Below are positions 35,252-43,862 of a stretch of DNA of 64,000 bases, in pieces. Both the position numbers and the translations under genes were made by a program. Position 1 is the stretch's first letter, and every line of letters begins with the position of its first letter. The DNA lies in the NCBI RefSeq assembly GCF_000011645.1, contig NC_006270.3, positions 1,795,501 to 1,859,500 of the forward strand. Direction: 5' to 3'. The stretch comes from Bacillus licheniformis DSM 13 = ATCC 14580 (GTDB taxonomy: Bacteria; Bacillota; Bacilli; Bacillales; Bacillaceae). The notes below the pieces were generated by a model. The model worked only from the letters and a program-made list of their open reading frames with translations, did not search any database and was not told the origin of the DNA.

Positions 35252-35274
35252 AGCCTTTTAAAAGGCTCTTTTTT
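35252..35274 (+). terminator. Intrinsic terminator after rasP
   Basis: AGCCTTTT (35252-35259) and AAAAGGCT (35260-35267) form a palindrome followed by C and six T. The AGGGACACCGTTCCCGACTC block that follows (35274-35293) resembles a degenerate REP-type element. Confidence 0.8.
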
Positions 35275-35332
35275 AGGGACACCGTTCCCGACTCAAAAAA
35301 GTAACCAACTGAAACAAATGAGGTGCGAATGA

Positions 35333-37051
35333 ATGAGACAGAGCAGGACTTTAATTCCTACGCTCCGCGAAGTGCCGGCTGATGCTGAAGCGAAAAGCCA
35401 TCAGCTTCTTCTCAGAGCAGGGTTTATCAGACAAAACACAAGCGGTGTATACAGCTATATGCCTCTTGCCAATAAAGTCATTCATAAAATCCAGAGCATT
35501 GTCCGCGAAGAAATGGAGAAAATCAATGCCGTCGAAATGCTGATGCCGGCGCTCCAGCAGGCGGAAACTTGGCAGGAATCGGGAAGATGGTATACGTACG
35601 GTCCTGAGCTCATGAGGCTGAAAGACCGCCACGGCCGTGAATTTGCCCTAGGCGCAACACACGAAGAGGTCATCACAAGCATCGTCAGAGATGAAGTGAA
35701 ATCGTACAAGCGCCTTCCGCTGACCCTTTACCAGATCCAATCGAAGTTCCGCGATGAAAAGCGCCCGCGCTTCGGTCTGTTGAGAGGCCGGGAATTCATC
35801 ATGAAGGATGCGTATTCCTTCCATTCCTCCGCCGAAAGCCTTGATGAAACGTACAATGATATGTATCAGGCGTATACGAATGTGTTTACGCGCTGCGGCC
35901 TGAATTTCAGACCGGTCATTGCAGACTCAGGCGCGATGGGCGGAAAGGATACCCATGAATTTATGGCATTGTCCGATGTCGGTGAGGATACAATTGCGTA
36001 TTCTGATCAGTCTTCATACGCCGCCAACATTGAAATGGCTGAAGTGAAGGAAACAGATGCCGGCGAGCAGGCAGAAATGAAAGAGCTGCAGGAAGTCCAC
36101 ACACCTTCGGTCAAAACGATCGAAGAGGTTGCCGCATTTCTTGGCATATCCCCGTCAGACTGCATTAAATCAATGCTGATGAAAGCAGACGGACGTTTTG
36201 TCCTCGTCTTGACGAGAGGGGATCACGAAGTCAATGATGTTAAGGTGAAAAACCTGCTTCAAGCAGAAATAATCGAATTCGCGAGCGCCGAAGAGGTTGC
36301 AGAGATAACAGGCACTGAACCCGGTTTTGTCGGACCGGTGGGGCTCGACCGCGAAATCGAAATCTTTGCAGACTTTGCTGTGAAGGCGATGGCAAACGCA
36401 GCAGCTGGAGCGAATAAAACAGATTACCATTATCAAAACGTGAATATCAGCCGGGATGCGCACAATGTGACATTCGCCGATCTCCGCTTTATCCAGGAAG
36501 GAGACCCTTCACCGGATGGAAAAGGAACGATCCGTTTTGCAAAAGGAATCGAAGTCGGACAAGTCTTTAAGCTCGGCACCCGCTATTCTGAAGCGATGGA
36601 CGCCACATACCTTGATGAAAACGGACGCGCTCAGCCGATGCTGATGGGCTGCTATGGAATCGGGATTTCCCGGACGCTTTCGGCCATCGTTGAGCAGCAT
36701 CATGACGATAAAGGCTTGATCTGGCCGCTGGAAGTGACGCCGTATGACCTGCATATCCTCGCGCTTAATATGAAAAATGACGCGCAAGTTCAGCTTGCCG
36801 AAAAGCTGTATGAAGAATTTAAAGCGAACGGCTATGACGTACTGTTTGATGACCGTGCCGAACGGGCCGGCGTTAAATTTGCAGATTCCGATTTGATCGG
36901 TCTGCCGATCCGCATCACGGTCGGAAAAAGAGCTGACGAAGGCGTTGTCGAAGTGAAGATCCGCAAAACCGGAGAATCCTTTGAAATCGCTGCTGATGAG
37001 CTGTTTGACTTTATCGAAAAACAAGTCAAGAGCTTATCTTCTCACTCTTAA
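35333..37051 (+). CDS. proS: Prolyl-tRNA synthetase (bacterial type, with editing domain)
   Basis: ProS charges tRNA-Pro and hydrolyses misacylated Ala-tRNA-Pro. The 572-aa length is that of the bacterial form with an inserted editing domain (~225-410) between class II motif 2 (FRDEKRPRFGLLRGREFIMKD region) and motif 3 (GCYGIGISRTLSAIVEQH). The C-terminal anticodon-binding domain begins near 475. GAGGTG precedes the ATG. The short 5' region leaves no room for a T-box leader. Confidence 0.98.
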   Translation: MRQSRTLIPTLREVPADAEAKSHQLLLRAGFIRQNTSGVYSYMPLANKVIHKIQSIVREEMEKINAVEMLMPALQQAETWQESGRWYTYGPELMRLKDRHGREFALGATHEEVITSIVRDEVKSYKRLPLTLYQIQSKFRDEKRPRFGLLRGREFIMKDAYSFHSSAESLDETYNDMYQAYTNVFTRCGLNFRPVIADSGAMGGKDTHEFMALSDVGEDTIAYSDQSSYAANIEMAEVKETDAGEQAEMKELQEVHTPSVKTIEEVAAFLGISPSDCIKSMLMKADGRFVLVLTRGDHEVNDVKVKNLLQAEIIEFASAEEVAEITGTEPGFVGPVGLDREIEIFADFAVKAMANAAAGANKTDYHYQNVNISRDAHNVTFADLRFIQEGDPSPDGKGTIRFAKGIEVGQVFKLGTRYSEAMDATYLDENGRAQPMLMGCYGIGISRTLSAIVEQHHDDKGLIWPLEVTPYDLHILALNMKNDAQVQLAEKLYEEFKANGYDVLFDDRAERAGVKFADSDLIGLPIRITVGKRADEGVVEVKIRKTGESFEIAADELFDFIEKQVKSLSSHS

Positions 37052-37073
37052 AACATGGTAAACTAGAGTAAAG

Positions 37074-37107
37074 GAAGGTACCTCGGGAATCGTCCCAAGG
37101 TACCTTC
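37074..37107 (+). terminator. Strong hairpin between proS and polC (possible terminator)
   Basis: GAAGGTACCT (37074-37083) pairs perfectly with AGGTACCTTC (37098-37107), with a further GGGA/TCCC inner stem. Only a loose T-rich stretch (ATTTTCTTTT) follows, so termination is uncertain; it could be an RNA processing or pausing site. Confidence 0.45.
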
Positions 37108-37139
37108 AATTATGATTTTCTTTTAGGGAGGAATCTGTC

Positions 37140-40100
37140 TTGGAAGACCAGCTTTCTGTCAACAGAAGACAGTTTCAAATTCTTCTGCAGCAGCTGAATG
37201 TAACGGAAGATACGATGATCCGCCACCTTGAAGGCGGACAAATCATAAAGCTGACCGTTCATAAAAACAAGAAGACATGGCACTTTCACTTTAAATTGAG
37301 AAATGTGCTGCCTTATCAAATCTTCGAACGGTTTCACAGCCAGCTGACCCGCACCTTTTCCCATATCGCCCAGGTCACCTGTTCCATCGAGGCGGAAAAC
37401 CCTTCGATTGACGAGCAGCTTGTTCAGGATTACTGGACGCGCTGCATTCAGGAACTCGATGGTATTTCTCCGCCGATCTTGGCGCTTTTGAACGACCAAA
37501 AGCCCAAGCTTACGGGAAACAAAATCCTGCTTAAAACGAAAACAGATACAGAAGCGTCCGCTTTAAAAAAGAAATACAGCTCGCTCATCCAGTCAAGCTA
37601 CCGCACATTCGGCTTTCCTGAGCTCCAGCTGGACACAGAAATTTTTGTATCAGATCAAGAGATTCAGAAATTCAGAGAGCAAAAAATGGCCGAAGATCAA
37701 GAGAGGGCCCTTCAGGCTTTAATCGAAATGGAGAAGCAGGATAAGGAAGCACAAGACGATGAAGCGCCGGCAGGCCCTCTTCAGATCGGCTACCAGATTA
37801 AAGACTCTGAAGAAATCAGAACGCTTGACAGCATCATGGATGAAGAGCGGAGAATTACGGTGCAAGGCTATGTATTCGACGCTGAAACAAGAGAGCTGAA
37901 AAGCGGCAGAACGCTTTGCATCTTTAAAATAACCGACTATACAAACAGCATTCTTGTCAAAATGTTCGCCCGCGAAAAAGAAGACGCTGTATTGATGAAG
38001 TCCCTGAAAAAAGGGATGTGGGTCAAGGCGAGAGGAAGCATACAAAACGATACATTCGTCCGCGATTTGGTGATGATCGCCAACGATGTCAATGAAATCA
38101 AAGCGAAAACCCGTGAGGATACAGCGCCAGAGGACGAAAAACGAGTCGAGCTCCACCTCCATTCACCAATGAGCCAGATGGATGCCGTATCAAGCATCGG
38201 CAAGCTTGTCGAACAGGCGAAAAAATGGGGGCACCCGGCTATCGCGCTCACTGACCATGCCGTAGTCCAATCGTTTCCGGATGCATTCGCGGCAAGCAAA
38301 AAGCATGGCGTGAAAATGATCTACGGACTTGAAGCCAACCTCGTCGACGACGGCGTGCCGATTGCCTACAATCCCGTGCACCGTCTGCTTGAAGAGGAAA
38401 CATATGTCGTGTTCGACGTCGAGACGACGGGGCTGTCTGCCGTCTATGATACAATCATCGAGCTGGCCGCCGTTAAAGTAAAAGGCGGGGAAATCATCGA
38501 ACGCTTTGAAAGGTTTGCCAACCCGCATCGACCTTTATCGGCTACGATCATCGAGCTGACGGGGATTACCGATGATATGCTGAAAGATGCGCCCGAAGTC
38601 GAAGAGGTCATCCGCGATTTTAAAGAATGGGTCGGTGATCACACGCTTGTCGCTCACAATGCAAGCTTTGACATCGGCTTCATCAATGTCGCCTATAAGC
38701 GCCTGCTGAATTCGGAGAAAGTGCAGAACCCGGTCATTGACACGCTTGAGCTGGGCCGTTTTCTTTATCCGGAATTCAAAAACCACAGGCTGAATACGCT
38801 TTGTAAAAAGTTTGACATCGAGCTCACCCAGCATCACAGGGCGATTTATGATACCGAAGCGACGGGTTATCTCCTTGTGAAAATGCTGAAAGATGCGGCC
38901 GAAAAAAATATCCTGTACCACGATCAGCTGAATGAAAATATGGGGCAGTCCAATGCCTATCAGCGTTCAAGGCCATATCACGCGACACTTTTGGCGGTTA
39001 ATGAGACAGGCTTGAAAAACCTTTTCAAACTTGTTTCGCTGTCGCATATCCATTATTTTTACAGGGTGCCGAGGATCCCAAGGTCACAGCTTGAAAAGTA
39101 CAGAGAAGGGCTTTTAATCGGTTCGGCGTGCGACAAAGGCGAAGTATTTGAAGGCATGATGCAGAAATCGCCGGAAGAAGTTGAAGACATCGCTTCATTT
39201 TATGACTACCTTGAAGTCATGCCGCCTGAAGTCTACCGGCACCTGCTTCAGCTCGAACTCGTCAGGGATGAAAAAGCGTTAAAAGAAATCATCGCCAACA
39301 TCACAAAGCTCGGCGAGAAGCTGAATATCCCAGTAGTAGCAACTGGAAATGTCCATTATCTGAACCCTGAGGACAAAATTTACCGGAAGATTCTAGTTTC
39401 CTCGCAAGGCGGCGCAAATCCGCTCAACAGGCACGAGCTGCCGAACGTTCATTTCCGTTCGACGGATGAAATGCTTGAGGCCTTTTCATTTTTGGGTGAG
39501 GAAAAAGCGAAAGAAATCGTTGTCAAGAACACCCGCATGATCAGCGAGCGAATCGAAGAAATCAAGCCGATCAAAGACGATCTTTACACACCGAAGATCG
39601 AAGGCGCAGATGACGAAATCCGCCGCATGAGCTATGAGAAAGCAAGAAGCATTTACGGCGAGGACCTGCCCGAAATCGTCGAAAAACGGATCGAAAAAGA
39701 GCTGAAAAGCATAATCGGCCACGGATTCGCCGTCATCTATCTGATCTCTCATAAGCTTGTAAAACGCTCCCTTGATGACGGCTATCTCGTCGGTTCGAGG
39801 GGATCGGTCGGTTCTTCCCTTGTCGCAACATTGACGGAAATTACCGAGGTCAACCCGCTGCCACCGCATTACGTCTGTCCGGATTGCCGCCATTCCGAGT
39901 TTTTCAACGACGGATCGGTCGGTTCGGGATTTGATTTGCCTGACAAAGACTGTCCGAAGTGCGGAGCGGCCTACAGAAAAGACGGCCACGACATTCCGTT
40001 TGAGACGTTCCTGGGGTTTAAAGGGGACAAGGTTCCTGATATCGACTTGAACTTCTCGGGCGAATACCAGCCGCATGCCCACAACTATACGAAAGTCCTG

Positions 40101-41456
40101 TTCGGAGAGGATAACGTCTACCGTGCGGGAACGATCGGAACAGTCGCCGAAAAAACGGCTTACGGGTATGTCAAAGGGTATGCAAACGACAACAATTTGC
40201 ATATGCGCGGGGCGGAAATCGACCGACTTGTCCAAGGCTGTACAGGCGTCAAGCGGACGACAGGGCAGCACCCGGGCGGAATTATCGTTGTGCCGGATTA
40301 TATGGATATTTACGACTTTTCACCAATCCAGTTTCCGGCGGATGCCACAGATTCCGAATGGAAGACGACGCATTTTGACTTCCATTCCATCCATGACAAC
40401 CTTCTGAAGCTTGATATTCTCGGACACGATGATCCGACGGTCATCCGTATGCTCCAGGATCTTAGCGGGATTGATCCGAAAACGATTCCGACCGATGATC
40501 CTGAAGTGATGAAAATTTTCCAAGGGACAGAGTCTTTAGGGGTAACCGAGGAACAGATCGGCTGTAAAACCGGTACACTCGGCATCCCTGAATTCGGAAC
40601 CCGCTTTGTCAGACAGATGCTTGAGGACACCAAGCCGACGACATTTTCCGAGCTCGTACAGATTTCCGGCCTGTCACACGGTACGGACGTATGGCTCGGC
40701 AACGCGCAGGAGCTGATTCACAACAATATTTGTGAACTGAGCGAAGTGATCGGCTGCCGTGATGACATTATGGTGTACTTAATCTACCAGGGGCTTGAGC
40801 CATCCCTCGCCTTTAAGATTATGGAGTTTGTCCGTAAAGGAAAGGGACTGACGCCTGAGTGGGAAGAAGAAATGAAGAATAATAATGTTCCGGACTGGTA
40901 TATCGATTCCTGCAAAAAAATCAAATACATGTTCCCGAAAGCCCACGCTGCGGCATATGTTTTGATGGCGGTCAGGATCGCTTATTTTAAAGTCCATCAT
41001 CCGCTGCTCTACTACGCAGCATACTTCACCGTGCGGGCCGACGACTTTGACATCGAAACGATGATCAAAGGATCGACAGCGATCAGAGCCGTCATGGATG
41101 ATATCAACTCTAAAGGCCTTGACGCTTCTCCAAAAGAGAAAAGTTTGCTCACGGTGCTTGAGCTGGCGCTTGAAATGTGCGAAAGGGGCTTCTCTTTCCA
41201 AAAAGTCGATTTATACAGATCGAGCGCTTCAGAATTCATCATTGATGGAAACAGCTTGATTCCGCCGTTTAATTCAATACCGGGGCTTGGAACAAACGCC
41301 GCCTTGAATATTGTCAAAGCGAGGGAAGAAGGCGAATTTCTTTCCAAAGAAGATTTGCAAAAAAGAGGAAAGGTGTCAAAAACGATCATGGAATACTTGG
41401 AGCGCCACGGCTGTCTCGAGTCGCTTCCAGATCAGAACCAGCTGTCATTATTCTAG
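37140..41456 (+). CDS. polC: DNA polymerase III alpha subunit, PolC type
   Basis: PolC is the main replicative polymerase of low-GC Gram-positives. The 1438-aa product has, in order, an N-terminal tau-binding region, an OB domain (~230-310), a split PHP domain (VELHLHSPMSQMDAVSS), a DEDD proofreading exonuclease (VVFDVETTGLSAVYD, HNASFDIGF) inserted in PHP, the zinc finger (CPDCRHSEFF...CPKCG), the palm with catalytic aspartates (PDIDLNFSGEYQ) and C-terminal fingers. The start is TTG with AGGGAGGA upstream. The ending DQNQLSLF is the sliding-clamp-binding peptide. Confidence 0.99.
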   Translation: MEDQLSVNRRQFQILLQQLNVTEDTMIRHLEGGQIIKLTVHKNKKTWHFHFKLRNVLPYQIFERFHSQLTRTFSHIAQVTCSIEAENPSIDEQLVQDYWTRCIQELDGISPPILALLNDQKPKLTGNKILLKTKTDTEASALKKKYSSLIQSSYRTFGFPELQLDTEIFVSDQEIQKFREQKMAEDQERALQALIEMEKQDKEAQDDEAPAGPLQIGYQIKDSEEIRTLDSIMDEERRITVQGYVFDAETRELKSGRTLCIFKITDYTNSILVKMFAREKEDAVLMKSLKKGMWVKARGSIQNDTFVRDLVMIANDVNEIKAKTREDTAPEDEKRVELHLHSPMSQMDAVSSIGKLVEQAKKWGHPAIALTDHAVVQSFPDAFAASKKHGVKMIYGLEANLVDDGVPIAYNPVHRLLEEETYVVFDVETTGLSAVYDTIIELAAVKVKGGEIIERFERFANPHRPLSATIIELTGITDDMLKDAPEVEEVIRDFKEWVGDHTLVAHNASFDIGFINVAYKRLLNSEKVQNPVIDTLELGRFLYPEFKNHRLNTLCKKFDIELTQHHRAIYDTEATGYLLVKMLKDAAEKNILYHDQLNENMGQSNAYQRSRPYHATLLAVNETGLKNLFKLVSLSHIHYFYRVPRIPRSQLEKYREGLLIGSACDKGEVFEGMMQKSPEEVEDIASFYDYLEVMPPEVYRHLLQLELVRDEKALKEIIANITKLGEKLNIPVVATGNVHYLNPEDKIYRKILVSSQGGANPLNRHELPNVHFRSTDEMLEAFSFLGEEKAKEIVVKNTRMISERIEEIKPIKDDLYTPKIEGADDEIRRMSYEKARSIYGEDLPEIVEKRIEKELKSIIGHGFAVIYLISHKLVKRSLDDGYLVGSRGSVGSSLVATLTEITEVNPLPPHYVCPDCRHSEFFNDGSVGSGFDLPDKDCPKCGAAYRKDGHDIPFETFLGFKGDKVPDIDLNFSGEYQPHAHNYTKVLFGEDNVYRAGTIGTVAEKTAYGYVKGYANDNNLHMRGAEIDRLVQGCTGVKRTTGQHPGGIIVVPDYMDIYDFSPIQFPADATDSEWKTTHFDFHSIHDNLLKLDILGHDDPTVIRMLQDLSGIDPKTIPTDDPEVMKIFQGTESLGVTEEQIGCKTGTLGIPEFGTRFVRQMLEDTKPTTFSELVQISGLSHGTDVWLGNAQELIHNNICELSEVIGCRDDIMVYLIYQGLEPSLAFKIMEFVRKGKGLTPEWEEEMKNNNVPDWYIDSCKKIKYMFPKAHAAAYVLMAVRIAYFKVHHPLLYYAAYFTVRADDFDIETMIKGSTAIRAVMDDINSKGLDASPKEKSLLTVLELALEMCERGFSFQKVDLYRSSASEFIIDGNSLIPPFNSIPGLGTNAALNIVKAREEGEFLSKEDLQKRGKVSKTIMEYLERHGCLESLPDQNQLSLF

Positions 41457-41487
41457 AAACTGCCTGCTTAAAGCAGGCAGTTTTTTT
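41457..41487 (+). terminator. Intrinsic terminator after polC
   Basis: CTGCCTGC (41460-41467) pairs with GCAGGCAG (41473-41480), extended by AAA/TTT, and is followed by seven T. It insulates polC from the cellulase cluster. Confidence 0.92.
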
Positions 41488-41581
41488 ATCTGTTTTACGG
41501 CATAAAGAGCGTTTTTTCGGAATTGGGTGACAAATGCCAGGGGAGAAATGATCACAAAAAAATAAAGGGCTGTCAGATCTG

Positions 41582-41611
41582 TTGACAATAAATAAACATC
41601 AATGTTAGAAT
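41582..41611 (+). promoter_or_regulatory. Sigma-A promoter of the cellulase cluster
   Basis: A consensus TTGACA (41582-41587) stands 18 nt before TAGAAT (41606-41611); TTAGAA at 17 nt is an alternative reading. The start site would be near 41618, giving a leader of about 250 nt before celA. Confidence 0.7.
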
Positions 41612-41666
41612 TTCCAAAATATAACACTTCGTTTGGAATGTGCTGTCTATTAGATTTCTACTCTCA

Positions 41667-41699
41667 TAACTTAGTTTATTGAACAAATAAACTAAGTTA
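41667..41699 (+). promoter_or_regulatory. XylR/ROK-type operator-like palindrome before celA
   Basis: A perfect 14-bp inverted repeat with a 5-nt centre contains TTAGTTTATT (41671-41680) and AATAAACTAA (41686-41695). The XylR operators of Bacillus have TTAGTTTGTT and AACAAACTAA half sites in the same 25-bp frame. It lies about 50 bp past the first promoter's start site and overlaps the -35 of a possible second one. No T-run follows, so it is not a terminator. Confidence 0.6.
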
Positions 41700-41870
41700 C
41701 TTATCAAATTCCTCGCTTGCAGCCGTGTGCTGATTTAATGTGCAATCAATATCTTCGGTTTTTCAACTTTGGCCTTGTTTTGTTCGCCGGCAAATCTAAA
41801 AGGAGGTGAGCATGTTGTAGACAGATGGAGTTGCTTGATCTTAACGAACATGATGGGGAGGAAGCAGTAC

Positions 41871-43835
41871 GTGAAACAGAAAGCATTTTTAAAAATGAAA
41901 GCGCTTTGTTTGGCACTTTTAGTGATCTTCTCTATGAGCATAGCGTCGTTTTCAGAAAAGACCCGTGCAGCTTCTGCTGAAGAATATCCTCATAATTATG
42001 CTGAACTGCTGCAAAAGTCTTTGTTATTTTATGAAGCACAGCGCTCGGGAAGACTTCCGGAAAACAGCCGGCTGAATTGGAGAGGAGACTCCGGGCTTGA
42101 GGACGGAAAAGACGTTGGCCTCGATTTAACGGGAGGGTGGTATGATGCCGGCGACCACGTGAAGTTCGGTCTGCCGATGGCTTATTCTGCCGCAATCCTG
42201 TCATGGTCGGTCTATGAGTACCGAGATGCCTACAAAGAATCGGGTCAGCTTGATGCGGCGCTGGACAATATTAAATGGGCGACAGACTACTTTCTTAAAG
42301 CCCATACGGCTCCTTATGAATTGTGGGGCCAAGTCGGAAATGGCGCTCTAGACCACGCATGGTGGGGGCCGGCCGAAGTAATGCCGATGAAGCGCCCTGC
42401 CTATAAGATCGATGCCGGCTGTCCGGGGTCAGACCTTGCTGGTGGTACAGCCGCAGCGCTAGCATCAGCATCAATTATTTTCAAGCCGACAGATTCTTCT
42501 TACTCTGAAAAATTACTGGCTCATGCCAAGCAATTGTATGATTTTGCCGACCGCTACCGCGGCAAATATTCAGACTGCATTACAGACGCACAGCAATATT
42601 ATAATTCGTGGAGCGGGTATAAAGATGAACTGACATGGGGAGCTGTCTGGCTCTACTTGGCAACAGAAGAACAACAATATTTGGATAAAGCCCTTGCTTC
42701 GGTCTCAGATTGGGGCGATCCCGCAAACTGGCCTTACCGCTGGACGCTTTCCTGGGATGACGTCACTTACGGAGCACAGCTGCTGCTCGCTCGTCTGACA
42801 AACGATTCCCGTTTTGTCAAATCTGTCGAACGCAATCTTGATTATTGGTCGACAGGCTACAGTCATAATGGAAGCATAGAACGGATCACGTATACGCCGG
42901 GCGGTTTGGCCTGGCTTGAGCAGTGGGGATCATTGCGATACGCTTCGAATGCCGCTTTTCTCGCTTTCGTTTATTCCGATTGGGTGGATACAGAAAAAGC
43001 GAAAAGATATCGGGATTTTGCTGTTCGGCAAACGGAGTATATGCTAGGAGATAATCCGCAGCAGCGAAGCTTTGTCGTTGGATACGGTAAAAATCCGCCG
43101 AAACATCCGCATCACCGTACAGCACACGGTTCATGGGCCAATCAGATGAATGTGCCTGAAAACCATCGCCATACCCTATACGGCGCATTAGTCGGCGGTC
43201 CGGGAAGGGACGATTCGTACCGAGATGACATAACAGATTATGCGTCAAACGAAGTTGCGATCGATTATAATGCCGCTTTTACCGGCAACGTAGCGAAAAT
43301 GTTTCAGCTGTTCGGGAAAGGCCATGTTCCGCTGCCTGATTTTCCGGAGAAGGAAACACCTGAGGACGAATATTTTGCAGAGGCATCAATCAACAGCTCC
43401 GGAAACAGCTATACTGAAATCCGGGCGCAGCTCAATAACCGTTCGGGATGGCCGGCAAAGAAAACCGATCAATTGTCTTTCCGCTACTACGTTGACTTGA
43501 CGGAAGCTGTAGAAGCGGGATATTCCGCCGAAGATATAAAAGTCACAGCCGGCTATAACGAAGGGGCCTCGGTATCAGAGCTGAAGCCGCATGACGCTTC
43601 AAAGCACATTTACTATACAGAAGTCAGCTTCAGCGGGGTTTTGATTTATCCAGGCGGTCAATCCGCCCATAAAAAAGAAGTGCAGTTCCGCCTTTCGGCA
43701 CCAGACGGAACGTCTTTTTGGAACCCGGAAAATGACCACTCTTATCAGGGTCTGTCACATGCGCTTCTGAAGACGCGGTATATTCCTGTTTATGATGATG
43801 GACGGCTCGTTTTCGGACATGAGCCCGGTTACTAG
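41871..43835 (+). CDS. celA: Secreted GH9 endoglucanase with CBM3c-like module (CelA)
   Basis: GH9 inverting beta-1,4-glucanase; enzymes with this GH9-CBM3c build are often processive. The 654-aa product has a signal peptide (~1-35, ending RAASA), a GH9 domain (~39-485) with WYDAGDH (base D95), the HPHHRTAHGSW histidine motif and acid E461 in YASNEVAIDYN, and a C-terminal CBM3c-like module (~501-650). The frame is open from 41769, but GGAGGA (41857-41862) eight bases before GTG 41871 and the signal peptide fix the start. First gene of the cluster. Confidence 0.93.
   Translation: MKQKAFLKMKALCLALLVIFSMSIASFSEKTRAASAEEYPHNYAELLQKSLLFYEAQRSGRLPENSRLNWRGDSGLEDGKDVGLDLTGGWYDAGDHVKFGLPMAYSAAILSWSVYEYRDAYKESGQLDAALDNIKWATDYFLKAHTAPYELWGQVGNGALDHAWWGPAEVMPMKRPAYKIDAGCPGSDLAGGTAAALASASIIFKPTDSSYSEKLLAHAKQLYDFADRYRGKYSDCITDAQQYYNSWSGYKDELTWGAVWLYLATEEQQYLDKALASVSDWGDPANWPYRWTLSWDDVTYGAQLLLARLTNDSRFVKSVERNLDYWSTGYSHNGSIERITYTPGGLAWLEQWGSLRYASNAAFLAFVYSDWVDTEKAKRYRDFAVRQTEYMLGDNPQQRSFVVGYGKNPPKHPHHRTAHGSWANQMNVPENHRHTLYGALVGGPGRDDSYRDDITDYASNEVAIDYNAAFTGNVAKMFQLFGKGHVPLPDFPEKETPEDEYFAEASINSSGNSYTEIRAQLNNRSGWPAKKTDQLSFRYYVDLTEAVEAGYSAEDIKVTAGYNEGASVSELKPHDASKHIYYTEVSFSGVLIYPGGQSAHKKEVQFRLSAPDGTSFWNPENDHSYQGLSHALLKTRYIPVYDDGRLVFGHEPGY
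41897..41910 (+). promoter_or_regulatory. cre-like site for CcpA in the start of celA
   Basis: TGAAAGCGCTTTGT matches the cre pattern TGAAANCGNTTTCA in 12 of 14 positions and has the palindromic core AAAGCGCTTT. It falls in the signal-peptide codons, where CcpA could act as a transcription roadblock under glucose. Confidence 0.5.
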
Positions 43836-43862
43836 ATATTGAACTTCAAGAGGAGGAACATC

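Larger units (their letters stand above)
41488..41870 (+). other. Control region of the cellulase cluster
   Basis: This stretch holds no gene of ordinary size. It contains a strong promoter (41582-41611), a 14-bp inverted repeat of XylR-operator type (41667-41699), a possible second promoter overlapping that repeat (TTGAAC 41679-41684, 17 nt, TATCAA 41702-41707), and a strong AGGAGGTGA (41801-41809) followed by a two-codon ORF (ATG TTG TAG at 41812). The remainder shows nothing I can name. Confidence 0.75.

Noticed and set aside
35224..35332. T-box leader for proS
   Set aside because: The gap is about 110 bases, filled by the rasP terminator and a REP-like block; no T-box sequence is present.
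39486..40271. Long minus-strand reading frame (261 codons) opposite polC
   Set aside because: It lies wholly inside the strongly conserved polC gene, has no ribosome site or recognisable domain, and is the usual shadow of a GC-biased codon pattern.
41769..41870. Upstream extension of celA (34 more residues)
   Set aside because: It would bury the signal peptide behind a polar N-terminus; a well-placed ribosome site before GTG 41871 explains the true start.
41825..41980. 51-codon ORF starting at ATG 41825 in a different frame over the celA start
   Set aside because: It lacks a ribosome site at proper distance and overlaps the celA signal peptide; composition is that of a frame shadow.
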